From CAYNKA01 sp964397655 (GTDB lineage Bacteria > Spirochaetota > Spirochaetia > DTKZ01), in contig CAYNKA010000005.1 in assembly GCA_964397655.1 (NCBI GenBank), forward strand, positions 62,001 to 126,000: DNA of 64,000 nt. Direction: 5' to 3'. This document shows, piece by piece, positions 7,787 through 16,727 of the stretch. Made by a program: the position numbers and the translations under genes. The notes below the pieces were generated by a model, which saw nothing but the letters and a program-made list of their open reading frames with translations, searched no databases and was not told the DNA's origin. The number at the start of each line of letters is the position of its first letter. The first letter of the stretch is position 1.

Positions 7787-9688
7787 TCAGGCGGCGAGGC
7801 CCACGAGGGCCTTGAACTCCGCCTCCTCGAGGGTTTCGATCTCGAGAAGCCGTGATGCGACCTTTTCGAGGACGGCTCTTTTCTCCGTGAGAAGGTCCAG
7901 GACCCTGCGGTACCTCTCCCCGATCATGGAAGAAATCTCGTCGTCGATGTAGCTCTGCGTCGCCTCCGAATAGTCGCGGTAGGCCTGGGGCGCATCCGCC
8001 GCCGCCCCCAGGAACGAAGGCTGCCGCTTGTTCAACGCGACGTTCCGGTACTTCGTGCTCATGCCGTATTCGGTGATCATCCTCTTGGCGATGTCGCTCA
8101 CCTTCACGAGGTCGTTGGCCGCGCCGGTCGATATTTTTCCGAAGGAGATTTCCTCGGCCGCACGCCCTCCCAAGAGGGTGTCGATCCTGCCGTAGAGTTC
8201 CTCCTCGGTCATGAGGAATTTGTCCTCGGTGGGGACCTGGAGCGTATAGCCGAGGGCTCCGAGGCCGCGGGGGACGATGGTGATCTTCCGCACGGGATCG
8301 GATCCAGGGGTGAACGCCGCCACGAGCGCATGGCCCGCTTCGTGATACGCGACGATTTTCTTCTGGTCCGGGCTTATGAGTCGGTTCTTTTTCTGCAGTC
8401 CCGCTATGACCTTTTCGACGGCCTCGCTGAAGTCCTCCTGCTTCACCTCGCTCCTCCCCCGCCTCACCGCGAGGATGGCCGCCTCGTTCACCAGGTTTGC
8501 GAGATCTGCTCCCACGAAGCCCGGAGTGTCCTGTGCCACCTTGTGGAGATCGACCTCCTTGTGGAGTTTCACCTCCTTGGAGTGGATCTTGAGGATGGCC
8601 TCCCTTCCCGCGAGATCGGGACGGTCCACGAGCACCTGCCGGTCGAACCTTCCCGCCCGGAGAAGGGCCGGATCGAGGATCTCGGGCCTGTTCGAGGCGG
8701 CGAGGATGATGACTCCCGTGCGGGAGTCGAAGCCGTCCATCTCCACGAGGAGCTGGTTCAGGGTCTGTTCGCGCTCGTCGTTCCCGCCGAGGGCGTTCAC
8801 GCGGCTCTTTCCGATCGCGTCGAGCTCGTCGATGAAGATGATGCAGGGGGCCTTTTCCCGCGCCTGGCGGAAGAGGTCGCGGACCCTGGCCGCGCCCACG
8901 CCCACGAACATTTCGACGAACTCGGATCCCGAAATTCTGAAGAAAGGCACGTGGGCTTCGCCCGCGACGGCCTTGGCGAGCAGCGTCTTTCCGGTGCCGG
9001 GAGCCCCGACGAGGAGGACGCCCTTGGGGATCTTGCCGCCGATCGAGGTGTATTTCTGCGGAGTCTGCAGGAAATCGACGACCTCGACGAGTTCCTCCTT
9101 GGCTTCGTCCGCTCCCGCGACGTCGGAGAATTTCACCCCGGTGTCCCCTTCCGCCACGATGGCGGCCCGGTTCTTGCCGAGAGAGAGCACGTTCGAACCC
9201 ATGTTGCCCATGCGCTGAAACACGACCCGCCATACGAAGAACAGCATGGCGAGGGGGAAGGCCCAGGTGACGAGGAAATTCACGAGCGCGTTGCCTTTCT
9301 CGGAAATGCGCTGGTAGGACACCCCTTTCTGGTCCATGAGCGCGACGAAGTTCGGATCGTTGATCGGGACCGTCTTGTACGCGCGAGCCTTCGCAGTGTC
9401 GAGGGAGGAGTCGCGGGTGCGGCCGACGTAGTACGATTCACCGAGCTGGACCTGGACGATTTCTCCCTTTTCGATGAGCTGCTTGAAATCGCTGAACGGT
9501 ACCAGGGAATCCGAGGGCAGCGAGAGGTAATTGTTGATGATCATGAGGCCGAAGAGCGCGAGAAAAAAATACCAGATCGAGAATTTGAACTGTCCCTTGT
9601 TGGGCATTCTGAAAAGTGGTCCGTTATCGTCGGGCTCCTTGCATCCGCCCTTCTGCCAGCAGTCGTCCTTGTCTTTTTTCGGTGCCAT
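7787..9688 (-). CDS. ftsH: ATP-dependent zinc metalloprotease FtsH
   Basis: Membrane-anchored AAA+ protease for quality control of membrane and regulatory proteins, 633 residues. Seen: a 35-residue charged N-terminal extension, TM1 about 36-55, periplasmic segment, TM2 about 132-156, Walker A GAPGTGKT about 228-235, Walker B IIFIDELDAIG, second region of homology around SNRPEILDPALLRAGRFDR, zinc site HEAGH about 449-453. Start set at ATG 9688 with GGAG 6 nt upstream; a TTG four codons earlier lies inside the ribosome site. Standard length. No operon partner; the neighbour on the left is convergent. Confidence 0.96.
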   Translation of the reverse strand: MAPKKDKDDCWQKGGCKEPDDNGPLFRMPNKGQFKFSIWYFFLALFGLMIINNYLSLPSDSLVPFSDFKQLIEKGEIVQVQLGESYYVGRTRDSSLDTAKARAYKTVPINDPNFVALMDQKGVSYQRISEKGNALVNFLVTWAFPLAMLFFVWRVVFQRMGNMGSNVLSLGKNRAAIVAEGDTGVKFSDVAGADEAKEELVEVVDFLQTPQKYTSIGGKIPKGVLLVGAPGTGKTLLAKAVAGEAHVPFFRISGSEFVEMFVGVGAARVRDLFRQAREKAPCIIFIDELDAIGKSRVNALGGNDEREQTLNQLLVEMDGFDSRTGVIILAASNRPEILDPALLRAGRFDRQVLVDRPDLAGREAILKIHSKEVKLHKEVDLHKVAQDTPGFVGADLANLVNEAAILAVRRGRSEVKQEDFSEAVEKVIAGLQKKNRLISPDQKKIVAYHEAGHALVAAFTPGSDPVRKITIVPRGLGALGYTLQVPTEDKFLMTEEELYGRIDTLLGGRAAEEISFGKISTGAANDLVKVSDIAKRMITEYGMSTKYRNVALNKRQPSFLGAAADAPQAYRDYSEATQSYIDDEISSMIGERYRRVLDLLTEKRAVLEKVASRLLEIETLEEAEFKALVGLAA

Positions 9689-9752
9689 AATTTTCTCCAA
9701 TTAATGTGAGGGAACAGATAAATAGTAATCACGACCGCGGGAAAAGGCAAAC

Positions 9753-9769
9753 GGCCGGGGCTCCCGGCC
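9753..9769 (-). terminator. Putative terminator of the Rrf2/hemerythrin operon
   Basis: GGCCGGG / CCCGGCC stem of 7 bp with a 3-nt loop, 15 bp after the PAS gene stop. The minus-strand tail is only moderately T-rich (GTTTGCCTTTT), so termination may be weak. Confidence 0.4.
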
Positions 9770-9783
9770 GGCTGGGCTGCGTT

Positions 9784-10173
9784 TCAGAGCAGTCTCTTTT
9801 GCCCTTCGAGGGAGCGGAGCTCGGTCGCATCCTGCACGACTTCCACGGTGCCGAGGTAGGCCCCCTCCTCGGACCGAACCGGAAAGTAGTCGATCTTCAC
9901 GAAACGGCCCTTGAGATCGATCCAGAACGGCGCCTTCTCGAGCGAGCCGTCCTTGAAACCGTTCAGGATCGCGTTCACCTTGTCCAGGCTCTGCGGCGGA
10001 TGGCAGTTCTGTACCTTCCGGCCGAGATCCATCCTGGTGCGGGGGAAGACCCGTCCATCCTTCGGGCTGTTGAAGTACTTCACCCTGTCCTCCGCGTCGA
10101 CGAAGGAAATGTCCACGTTGATCGAGTCGAGAATCGCTTCCACGGTTTCGACGGGCAGGTCTTTCAGGTTCAT
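9784..10173 (-). CDS. PAS-domain protein (split-off C-terminal module of a DUF438-hemerythrin sensor)
   Basis: 129 residues forming one PAS fold (DISFVDAEDRVKYFNSPK at the start, ending GTVEVVQDATELRSLEGQ). It resembles the C-terminal PAS of DUF438-hemerythrin-PAS proteins, including the block around RKVQNCHPP. Here it is a separate gene: its ATG overlaps the stop of the DUF438-hemerythrin gene (CAATGA), with GAGGAGG upstream. Probably works with that protein as a soluble redox or gas sensor; ligand unknown. Last gene of the Rrf2 operon. Confidence 0.8.
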   Translation of the reverse strand: MNLKDLPVETVEAILDSINVDISFVDAEDRVKYFNSPKDGRVFPRTRMDLGRKVQNCHPPQSLDKVNAILNGFKDGSLEKAPFWIDLKGRFVKIDYFPVRSEEGAYLGTVEVVQDATELRSLEGQKRLL

Positions 10174-10934
10174 TGGTTTTCCTCCTCGCTCAGATAGCCG
10201 AGACTGTCGCATTCCTCGCGGACGTCCTTCCATTCCTCCTCGGTGAGGACTTCGAGCGCCGCATGATAGAGTATATTCTTTTCCTTCATCGTGTGGGCGG
10301 CGAATTTTTCCAGAAGGCGAAGCGTGACGAGGTCCATGGCATCGATGAGGGTATCGAAATCCGCCTTCCCGATCTGCCCGAAAAAACGCTTGAGGCGCTT
10401 CTTGTCCTCCTTCATCTCGGTATGCTCCATCCACATGATGGCGGGAGGCTGTTCCAGGCCGTGCCGTTCGAGGAGGGGGAAAAGCGTGTTCTCCTGCCTC
10501 ACGTTGTGGTTTTCGGCGTCGAGAAGCCTGTCGACGAGGGCCTCCGCCGCCCCGATTTCCTCGGAAGCGGCCTCGAAGCTTCCCAGCCTTCGGACCGCCC
10601 TGAGGTCGTCGCGCAGCCTTTCCATGAGGCCGAGAATGATCCTGTGGTCCTTCCTGAAACGCGACACCGGGTGATCGGGCGGCAGGTCCGAGTCCTCCTG
10701 AAGCGATTCGCGGAAAAGCTCGAGGTGCACGTCGCAGGCGGACACGAGATCGTCCCTGGTGAATCCCTCGCCCACGAGTTCCTGCTCGGCCTGGGCGATC
10801 ATGAGAGGCGTCGCCTTTTCCAGCACCTGTTTGAAGTCCTTTTTCGCCCGATCCACGGCCTCGGCATCCGCGGAACCCTTGATCCTCCTGAGCAACTCCT
10901 TGAGAGACTCTTTCAAATCCCTATCTTCCTGCAT
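10170..10934 (-). CDS. DUF438 and hemerythrin HHE domain protein
   Basis: 254 residues. The N-terminal 85 resemble DUF438 (LKESLKELLRRIKG...). Residues about 95-235 form a four-helix hemerythrin-like domain with the expected His/Glu ligand pattern: HPVSRFRKDH, ENHNVRQENTLFPLLERHG, MWMEHTEM and FAAHTMKEKNILY. Such di-iron domains bind O2 or NO or help repair iron centres. Third gene of the Rrf2-led operon; overlaps the PAS gene by 4 bp. AAAGGACGG precedes ATG 10934. The usual relative is a single DUF438-hemerythrin-PAS polypeptide, so the gene appears split at the domain boundary. Confidence 0.85.
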   Translation of the reverse strand: MQEDRDLKESLKELLRRIKGSADAEAVDRAKKDFKQVLEKATPLMIAQAEQELVGEGFTRDDLVSACDVHLELFRESLQEDSDLPPDHPVSRFRKDHRIILGLMERLRDDLRAVRRLGSFEAASEEIGAAEALVDRLLDAENHNVRQENTLFPLLERHGLEQPPAIMWMEHTEMKEDKKRLKRFFGQIGKADFDTLIDAMDLVTLRLLEKFAAHTMKEKNILYHAALEVLTEEEWKDVREECDSLGYLSEEENQ

Positions 10935-10956
10935 GTTTTCCGTCCTTTCCGGCAGT

Positions 10957-11544
10957 TCAGCGTTTTCGAAAATAAATCCAGTACTCGGCAGCGCTCTTCC
11001 TGCTGACGAAATGCTCGAAGCCCTTTCCGCTCACATGGCGGATCAGGGGAACAGGTTCGAAGCCCTGCACCAGAATGAAGCCCTTCCCCGAGTCGATCCC
11101 GTCTGCCAGTCTGTTCACCTTCTCGAAGGGCTCTGCGCCGTCGAAGCGTACGTCGAGCCGCGGAAAAGAGGCGGCATCCGTAAGCCAATTCGGCTCGTCT
11201 CCGTCCGTGTCTTTTCGGCCCGAATCGGCTCCGCCGCGTTTCGTGACGATCCCGGCCAGCCCCGTCCCGGTCCTGAACCCTTCGGCAATGGCCGCCTTTT
11301 CCCCCTCGAGATACTCGGAACCGAGGCCGATGGCGCCGTTGAGCCGGTAGAGAAGTTCACGGAGATAGATGTTGCCTATCTTGGCGGCCTGTTCGACGGT
11401 CGCCATCCTCGCTACGGTGTTGAACATCAGAGGATTGTCCAGGTTCCGGAATTTCGGACTCGCGGCCTTGAGGACATCCTTGAGCACCGGATGCCGGTCG
11501 ACGATGGCGCGGATCGTGTCATTTTTCTTTATTACTTCGGGCAT
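10957..11544 (-). CDS. DUF1858-DUF2249 protein
   Basis: 195 residues. The N-terminus (about 5-60) is a DUF1858/ScdA_N helical domain, seen as IVDRHPVLKDVLKAASPKF. The C-terminus (about 125-193) is DUF2249, seen as PRLDVRFDGAEPFEKVNRL and ending AAEYWIYFRK. Both domains recur beside hemerythrins and Rrf2 regulators in nitric-oxide or iron-sulfur stress operons of anaerobes; the biochemical role is unproven. Second gene of the operon, 12 bp after rrf2, with AAAGGAGG before its ATG. Confidence 0.85.
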   Translation of the reverse strand: MPEVIKKNDTIRAIVDRHPVLKDVLKAASPKFRNLDNPLMFNTVARMATVEQAAKIGNIYLRELLYRLNGAIGLGSEYLEGEKAAIAEGFRTGTGLAGIVTKRGGADSGRKDTDGDEPNWLTDAASFPRLDVRFDGAEPFEKVNRLADGIDSGKGFILVQGFEPVPLIRHVSGKGFEHFVSRKSAAEYWIYFRKR

Positions 11545-11556
11545 CCCATCCTCCTT

Positions 11557-11982
11557 TCATCCCGCCTTCGCGGCTTCCCCGGCCGCGAAATCCGAGAGAA
11601 AAGTATTCTTGAAATATTCCGCCACTTCCCCGTTGAACCGATTCAGAAGATCTCCGAAGACGCAGCCTCGAAAAATGCAGGAGGACCGGCGCCCCGGACA
11701 CGAGGAGGTTTCGAGCCTGCCTTCGACGGCCTCGTACAGGCCGAGCAGGGAAATCTCTTCGGGGCGTTTGGCGAACGAAAAACCGCCCTTCGGGCCGCGG
11801 ATCGAGGAGAGAAAACCGGCTTTGACGAGACGCTGCAGGACCTTGACGAGGTGGTGCTCGGAAACCCCCGTCCTTTCCGCGATCTCGCGGACCGAGAAGG
11901 ACCTGCCGGGCTCGAGGGCCATGAAGGCCGCCCCGTGTATGGCCAACGAGGCGGCTTCCGAGAGTTGTATCAGGTTCGCCAT
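11557..11982 (-). CDS. Rrf2-family transcriptional regulator, probably Fe-S sensing
   Basis: 141 residues. N-terminal winged helix (SFSVREIAERTGVSEHHLVKVLQ; RGPKGGF wing) followed by the dimer helix and a Cys loop with three Cys spaced C-x6-C-x4-C near residues 95-107, as in cluster-binding members such as NsrR and IscR, whose spacings differ slightly. Start at 11982 is supported by GGAGG 5 nt upstream. First gene of the operon with DUF1858-DUF2249, DUF438-hemerythrin and PAS genes. A perfect palindrome covers its own promoter, which implies autoregulation; the effector (NO, cluster status or oxygen) is inferred. Confidence 0.88.
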   Translation of the reverse strand: MANLIQLSEAASLAIHGAAFMALEPGRSFSVREIAERTGVSEHHLVKVLQRLVKAGFLSSIRGPKGGFSFAKRPEEISLLGLYEAVEGRLETSSCPGRRSSCIFRGCVFGDLLNRFNGEVAEYFKNTFLSDFAAGEAAKAG

Positions 11983-12001
11983 GTTTTCCTCCGTTCTATA
12001 C

Positions 12002-12035
12002 AGGTAATTTAATACCTTAATTACCTTATTTTCAA
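12002..12035 (-). promoter_or_regulatory. rrf2 operon promoter with overlapping palindromic operator
   Basis: AGGTAATT (12002-12009), 9 bp, AATTACCT (12019-12026) is a perfect 8-9-8 inverted repeat. On the minus strand TTGAAA (12035-12030), 17 bp, TTAAAT (12012-12007) forms a promoter whose -10 and most of the spacer lie inside the palindrome. This is classical repressor geometry for the Rrf2 product. Confidence 0.7.
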
Positions 12036-12060
12036 GCGGAATTTCCTCTACACGATAAAA

Positions 12061-12089
12061 TTGCTCATACTCTTTTTCCGTGATAGGAT
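12061..12089 (+). promoter_or_regulatory. Promoter of the acyl-CoA synthetase gene
   Basis: TTGCTC, 17 bp, TAGGAT, ending 19 nt before the ATG at 12109. It lies in the same intergenic region as the divergent rrf2 promoter. Confidence 0.5.
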
Positions 12090-12108
12090 GGGCACAAAAG
12101 GAGGGCCT

Positions 12109-14034
12109 ATGGAAACCACCATCCCGAGACTCCTGAAACGGATCGCGAGTGAACATCCCGATCGCCCTGCACAGTTGAGCAAGGACGAAGCGGGGAATTT
12201 CCAGCCCACGAGCTACAAGACCCTTCTTCGCGAGGTCGAGACCTTCGGAGCGGGCCTCACGAGCCTCGGCGTAAAACGCGGAGACCACGTCGGTCTCATT
12301 TCCGACAACCGCAAGGAATGGCTCATAACCGATCTCGCGCTCCTCTCGCTCGGAGCGGCGGACGTGCCCAGGGGCTGCGACTCGATGCCCCAGGAAATCG
12401 GCTACATTCTATCGTTCGCGGATTGCCGCGTCGTATTCCTGGAGAACGAGAACCAGCTCAAGAAGATCGTTTCCCAGAAAGACGGACTTCCGCTCGTGGA
12501 TACCGTGGTACTCTTCGATTTCGATTTCGACAGGAGCGGCTATGCATCTTCCCTGCCCGGAGTCACGATCCGATCCTTCGCGGAGATCATGAACGAGGGC
12601 GTGAAGATCCTCGCTTCCGATCCCGGACTCACGGACAGGGAGATCGAAAAGGGCAACTCCGAGGAAATCGCCACGATCATCTTCACTTCGGGCACCACGG
12701 GAGAGCCCAAGGGCGTCATGATATGCCATCGGAACTTTCTCCATCAGGTGAAGGAGGCCTCGCAGCTCATCGACGTAGGCCCCGAGGACGTGTGGCTCTG
12801 CGTTCTTCCGGTCTGGCACTCCTTCGAGAGGATCATGCAGTACATCGCGATGGGGTATGCCTGCGCCCTCGCCTACTCGAAGCCCATAGGGAAAATCATG
12901 CTCGCCGACTGCCAGAAAGTGAAGCCGACATGGATGGCGTCGGTCCCGCGGATCTGGGAATCGGTGCGGGCGGGGGTATACCGCAGCATCAACAGCGAGG
13001 GCGGGGCGAAAAAGGCCATCTTCGGTTTCTTCGTCTCGGTCGGAGGGGCCTACGCATGGTCCCGGAACATGGTGCTCGGACTCCTGCCGCAGTTCAGGAA
13101 ACGGATCCGAGTCCTGGATCTTCTTCTCGGTATTCCCTGCCTCGTCCTCCTCGCGCCCCTCCACGCCATCGGCGACCTGCTCGTGTTCCACAAGATCAAG
13201 GCGAAGCTCGGAGGCAGGTTCGTCGCCGGGATCTCGGGAGGCGGGGCCCTTCCCGAAACCGTGGACAAATTCTTCCAATCAGTCGGCATCCTGATCCTCG
13301 AAGGGTACGGACTCACGGAAACGGCTCCGGTGCTCGGCGTGAGGAAACAGAGCCATCCGGTGCCCGGAACCGTAGGCAGAATCTTCCCCGGCACGGAGGT
13401 GAAGATCATCGATCAGGAAAGCGGGGCAGAGCTTCCTCCCGGACGCAAGGGGCTCATCTACGTAAGGGGCCCCCAGATCATGCTCGGCTACTACAAGAGG
13501 CCCGAGGAAACGCGGAAGATCCTCAGCGGCGACGGCTGGCTCAACACGGGCGATCTCGGCATGCTCACTCTTCGGGGGGAGATCAAGATCACGGGACGGG
13601 CCAAGGACACGATCGTGCTCAGGGGCGGAGAGAACGTGGAGCCGGTCCCCATCGAGGCGAAGATCCGGGAATCGGAATACATCGAGCACGCGGTTGTGCT
13701 CGGTCAGGACCAGAAATTCCTCGCGGCCCTCGTCGTCCCCAATTTCGAGACCCTCGAACGCTACGCGAAGGAGAATTCGATCCCGTTCATCGACATGGAC
13801 AACCTCGTCACGCTTCCCGAGATCAACGATCTCATCGAAAGCGAAATCGTAGGAAGAATCAATCCCAAGACCGGCTTCCGCGGCTTCGAGATGATCTTCC
13901 GCTTCAAGCTCTTAGCGAAACCCTTCGAACTCGGCAAGGAGCTTTCGGGGAAGCAGGACTACAAACGCCACGTGATCACGGAGATCTACGCGAAGGAGAT
14001 CACGCAGCTCTTCCTGACCGGGGACAAGGACTGA
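12109..14034 (+). CDS. Long-chain acyl-CoA synthetase (AMP-forming, FadD-like)
   Basis: Activates fatty acids with ATP and CoA; 641 residues, peripheral or membrane-associated. Adenylate-forming motifs: P-loop TSGTTGEPKGVM about residue 200, YGLTETAPV about 405, the adenine-region GWLNTGDLG about 480 and the hinge TGRAKDTIVLRGGENVEP. A hydrophobic stretch (LDLLLGIPCLVLLAPLH) near residue 350 is common in spirochaetal and Bacteroidetes relatives. Start at 12109 follows AAAAGGAGGG; an upstream in-frame ATG lacks such a site. Single gene, divergent from the rrf2 operon. Confidence 0.92.
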   Translation: METTIPRLLKRIASEHPDRPAQLSKDEAGNFQPTSYKTLLREVETFGAGLTSLGVKRGDHVGLISDNRKEWLITDLALLSLGAADVPRGCDSMPQEIGYILSFADCRVVFLENENQLKKIVSQKDGLPLVDTVVLFDFDFDRSGYASSLPGVTIRSFAEIMNEGVKILASDPGLTDREIEKGNSEEIATIIFTSGTTGEPKGVMICHRNFLHQVKEASQLIDVGPEDVWLCVLPVWHSFERIMQYIAMGYACALAYSKPIGKIMLADCQKVKPTWMASVPRIWESVRAGVYRSINSEGGAKKAIFGFFVSVGGAYAWSRNMVLGLLPQFRKRIRVLDLLLGIPCLVLLAPLHAIGDLLVFHKIKAKLGGRFVAGISGGGALPETVDKFFQSVGILILEGYGLTETAPVLGVRKQSHPVPGTVGRIFPGTEVKIIDQESGAELPPGRKGLIYVRGPQIMLGYYKRPEETRKILSGDGWLNTGDLGMLTLRGEIKITGRAKDTIVLRGGENVEPVPIEAKIRESEYIEHAVVLGQDQKFLAALVVPNFETLERYAKENSIPFIDMDNLVTLPEINDLIESEIVGRINPKTGFRGFEMIFRFKLLAKPFELGKELSGKQDYKRHVITEIYAKEITQLFLTGDKD

Positions 14035-14059
14035 ACGGGATCGTACGCCTCGGATCCAC

Positions 14060-14971
14060 TCAAACCAGAGCCCATGCACGGTTGAGGACCCGCTTGGCGT
14101 TCGCAACCACGACGTCGGGGTCCTCGTCGCCCACGGGCTTGACCTCGAAGCTGACGATGGGAGGATTCTTCTCGTTCAGGAAACCGATGCTCCTGAGCAC
14201 CCGGAGGTATTCCGCGGTTTCCTCGACGTCGTTCTCCCCGCCGGGAAAGCCGAAACGCGGATGCTGGTCGCCGTAGGCCGGAAGGTCCCTGCTCTTCATG
14301 ACGCAGTTGCCGAGGTGCGCGTGGACTATGTACTCCTTCACCGGGAGTATCGCCTGCTCGGCGGTCTCGTGGATGAGGGGCAGGTGGCTCAGGTCGACGA
14401 GCAGGCCGAAATTGTCGTATTTCTTCCTCATGTCCTGGGCGTACCTCTTCGCCAGCGAAACGGGCCCGACGAGGCTCTTCTTGTCGACGTCGAAATCGAA
14501 GACTTCGTGCACGATCTTCAGTTCGCCCTTGGATTTCGCGTATTCGCAGAGCTCACCGGTCGATGCGAGGAGGGCCCGGTAGGCGTCTTCCTTTCTTTGC
14601 TCCTCGTACTTGCCGCTCAGGAACGCGAAGCCGGAGGCACCCATTTCGCAGGCCTCGTCGATGCCGGCTTTGAGGGCGGCGACGGCCTTGGACCTTGCTT
14701 CCTCGTCGACCGCATTGACGTTGAGCCCCTGGGAGAGCAGGATGGGCGCCGCACCGAAGGCTACGGCGAGGTGGGATGCGTCGAGCATCTTCTTGGCCGC
14801 CTTCCTGGTCTCCCCGTCCTTGATCCAGGTTATCTCCACGGCGTCGAAATAATCGTCCGTCGCGATCTTCTTCAGGGTCTCGATGATCGGGCCGTCTCCC
14901 TTCGATACCGCGGGATAGGCCATGAAATGGATGAGGCCGACCTTCATATATGCATGCAGTGATTCCTTCAT
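14060..14971 (-). CDS. Sugar phosphate isomerase/epimerase-like TIM-barrel protein
   Basis: 303 residues in the AP-endonuclease-2/xylose-isomerase-like fold: FDAVEITWIKD early strand, ASGFAFLSGKY, LKIVHEVFDFDVDK, LLVDLSHLPLIHETAEQ and the HAHLGNCVM strand, giving the Glu/Asp/His metal pattern of this superfamily. It probably isomerises or epimerises a sugar or inositol derivative; substrate unknown. The start at 14971 has GGAGGAATCGAA before it, better than the upstream in-frame codon. It stands alone, convergent with the acyl-CoA synthetase gene 25 bp away. Confidence 0.8.
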   Translation of the reverse strand: MKESLHAYMKVGLIHFMAYPAVSKGDGPIIETLKKIATDDYFDAVEITWIKDGETRKAAKKMLDASHLAVAFGAAPILLSQGLNVNAVDEEARSKAVAALKAGIDEACEMGASGFAFLSGKYEEQRKEDAYRALLASTGELCEYAKSKGELKIVHEVFDFDVDKKSLVGPVSLAKRYAQDMRKKYDNFGLLVDLSHLPLIHETAEQAILPVKEYIVHAHLGNCVMKSRDLPAYGDQHPRFGFPGGENDVEETAEYLRVLRSIGFLNEKNPPIVSFEVKPVGDEDPDVVVANAKRVLNRAWALV

Positions 14972-15056
14972 TTCGATTCCTCCGACGATAGGCTGTTTCA
15001 ACAATAAATAGAAAACGCGAAATCGTAAACGACGCGCACGGCCCGAAGGAGAGAGC

Positions 15057-16715
15057 TCACTTCCGTTCCGGAAACAGGGAAAAGACGTTTCCCGCCCTGA
15101 TCCCTACGCCGGCGGCGAGATGGTCCTGGAGGATCTTCGCGGGACGGGCGAACATGTCGGGGGACTTTTCGAACAGGGCTTCGTACTTCTGACGCCGATC
15201 GGGATATTTCTCGGTGATCCGGTTCAGGATGGTTTCTTTATAATACCGGTCCAGACCCTTGAGCGGCTGCTGAAGCAGGTAGGCCTGGAATTCATTGACC
15301 GCGAGATAGGGATCGCGGACGTCATAGTTCATCCAGGCGAAGAAATAACGCCAGAAATCCTTCTCCTCGGCCGGGAGCTGCTTCCACGTGGTTTCCGCGA
15401 GACGCCGGTATTCCGGGAGGTTGTAGAAGATCCCGTGAAACGCCTCGTGCGTCAGGAGAAGACGGCGATGAGCGGGCGCGGACTCGATGGAAAACGCGAG
15501 AATGCCGCCTTTTCCCGGCAGGTACGCGTCCCCTTCCTTCCTCAAGACTCCCGATGCCGCAAGGTAGTCCCGGAGCCAGACCTCCTCTTCGTGAAGGGGA
15601 AACGACGTCTCTCGCGCTTTCTCGAAGAATGAAGAGAGGCCCTCGGCGCTGTAGTTGTGCGCGTTCCAGCCGTGCTTGTCCTGAATCTCCGCGTCGGGCA
15701 TGAGCCTTCCCCGATAACCGGCCTTCTCGATGAAGAAAGCGAGCCTATGGAAAAAACGGTTCTGCACCTCGTAGCTCGGCGTTCCGAAAACGAGGATGGT
15801 GGGGAACAAGGTCCAGCGGAAGACTTCCACCCTTCCGTTTCTCCACGCCTCGTGGGGATAGTCCAGGATGCTCCCGAGATCCATGGGAAGCGGCGAAAAG
15901 GAGGCCGCCCCTTTTTCCCAGGAAGGATCCCGTTCGATCGAAAGGCTCACCCCCGTATCAGGGCAGGCTTCGATCTCGAGGCCGTCGGGCGTAAAACCGA
16001 GTCCGCCGGGATGAAAAAAGAAGGGCTCTTCCACCGGACGGAGGAGGACCTCCGCTGTGTAGCGCTTCCCTTCTCCCTCGAGGACGAGTTTCGGCGCCAC
16101 CCGGGGAAGCACGGCGGCCTTTCGGAACGCCACGGCCAGGCTGCCGCGGCCGTTCCGTCCCCGGAGAGCGACCGCGAGCCTGCCCTCGGTCCGGGAATAG
16201 GACAGAGGCACGAGGTCGGACGAGGCCTTGACCGAGGTTTTCCCTATGAGTGTGCGGCTTTCGAAGGTGCCGATCCCGACCTCGAGGAGCCGGAAGGAGG
16301 GGGCGTCCGCGGACAGACCCTTGAAGGAAAAACCCGCGAGCCTTCCCGCCGGAAGAGAAAGGAGGAATTCGGTCGGAACGTTCCCTGCGTCGGGAAGGCG
16401 GGAGGACGCCGCATACTCCCCGCCTGCAGCCTTCGTGCCCGTCGCCTCGACGGTCGCGCCGGCAACGCCCCGTTCCAGACGGAGCCGCAGGCAGGAGCCC
16501 TCCGAGGTTTCGACCGGTGTCTTCAGGCTGAAACGGACCGTGGCTTTTCCGGGATTCACGGTGCCGCCCTCCTGGAAGCCGTCGCCGGATTCGACGAAGA
16601 GCCGCGTCTCCGCCCCGGCGGCATCCCGAAACGCCAGGCCCTTGACCTCCGTTCGGCAGGAAACGGTCCCGAAACAGAGGAACATGAGGGGGAACAGAAG
16701 GAATTTACGCTGCAC
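15057..16715 (-). CDS. Putative metallopeptidase-like lipoprotein
   Basis: 552 residues, not assigned to a named family. Signal peptide with lipobox GTVSC (Cys about 20) predicts lipid anchoring. The middle is beta-rich. A gluzincin-like zinc site is visible: HEAFH at 423-427 and a downstream Glu (NEFQAY, Glu about 475) 48 residues later, followed by an FQAYLLQQ helix, as in peptidases that use HExxH plus Glu. The family's substrate is unknown; peptidase activity is inferred from the motif only. Second gene of a two-gene minus-strand unit, 12 bp after the gene at 16728-17495. Confidence 0.65.
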   Translation of the reverse strand: MQRKFLLFPLMFLCFGTVSCRTEVKGLAFRDAAGAETRLFVESGDGFQEGGTVNPGKATVRFSLKTPVETSEGSCLRLRLERGVAGATVEATGTKAAGGEYAASSRLPDAGNVPTEFLLSLPAGRLAGFSFKGLSADAPSFRLLEVGIGTFESRTLIGKTSVKASSDLVPLSYSRTEGRLAVALRGRNGRGSLAVAFRKAAVLPRVAPKLVLEGEGKRYTAEVLLRPVEEPFFFHPGGLGFTPDGLEIEACPDTGVSLSIERDPSWEKGAASFSPLPMDLGSILDYPHEAWRNGRVEVFRWTLFPTILVFGTPSYEVQNRFFHRLAFFIEKAGYRGRLMPDAEIQDKHGWNAHNYSAEGLSSFFEKARETSFPLHEEEVWLRDYLAASGVLRKEGDAYLPGKGGILAFSIESAPAHRRLLLTHEAFHGIFYNLPEYRRLAETTWKQLPAEEKDFWRYFFAWMNYDVRDPYLAVNEFQAYLLQQPLKGLDRYYKETILNRITEKYPDRRQKYEALFEKSPDMFARPAKILQDHLAAGVGIRAGNVFSLFPERK

Positions 16716-16727
16716 GGCGTTCGACCT

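Noticed and set aside
7584..9233. Frame-shifted minus-strand open frame within ftsH
   Set aside because: Out-of-frame reading of FtsH; Arg/Gly-rich without domains.
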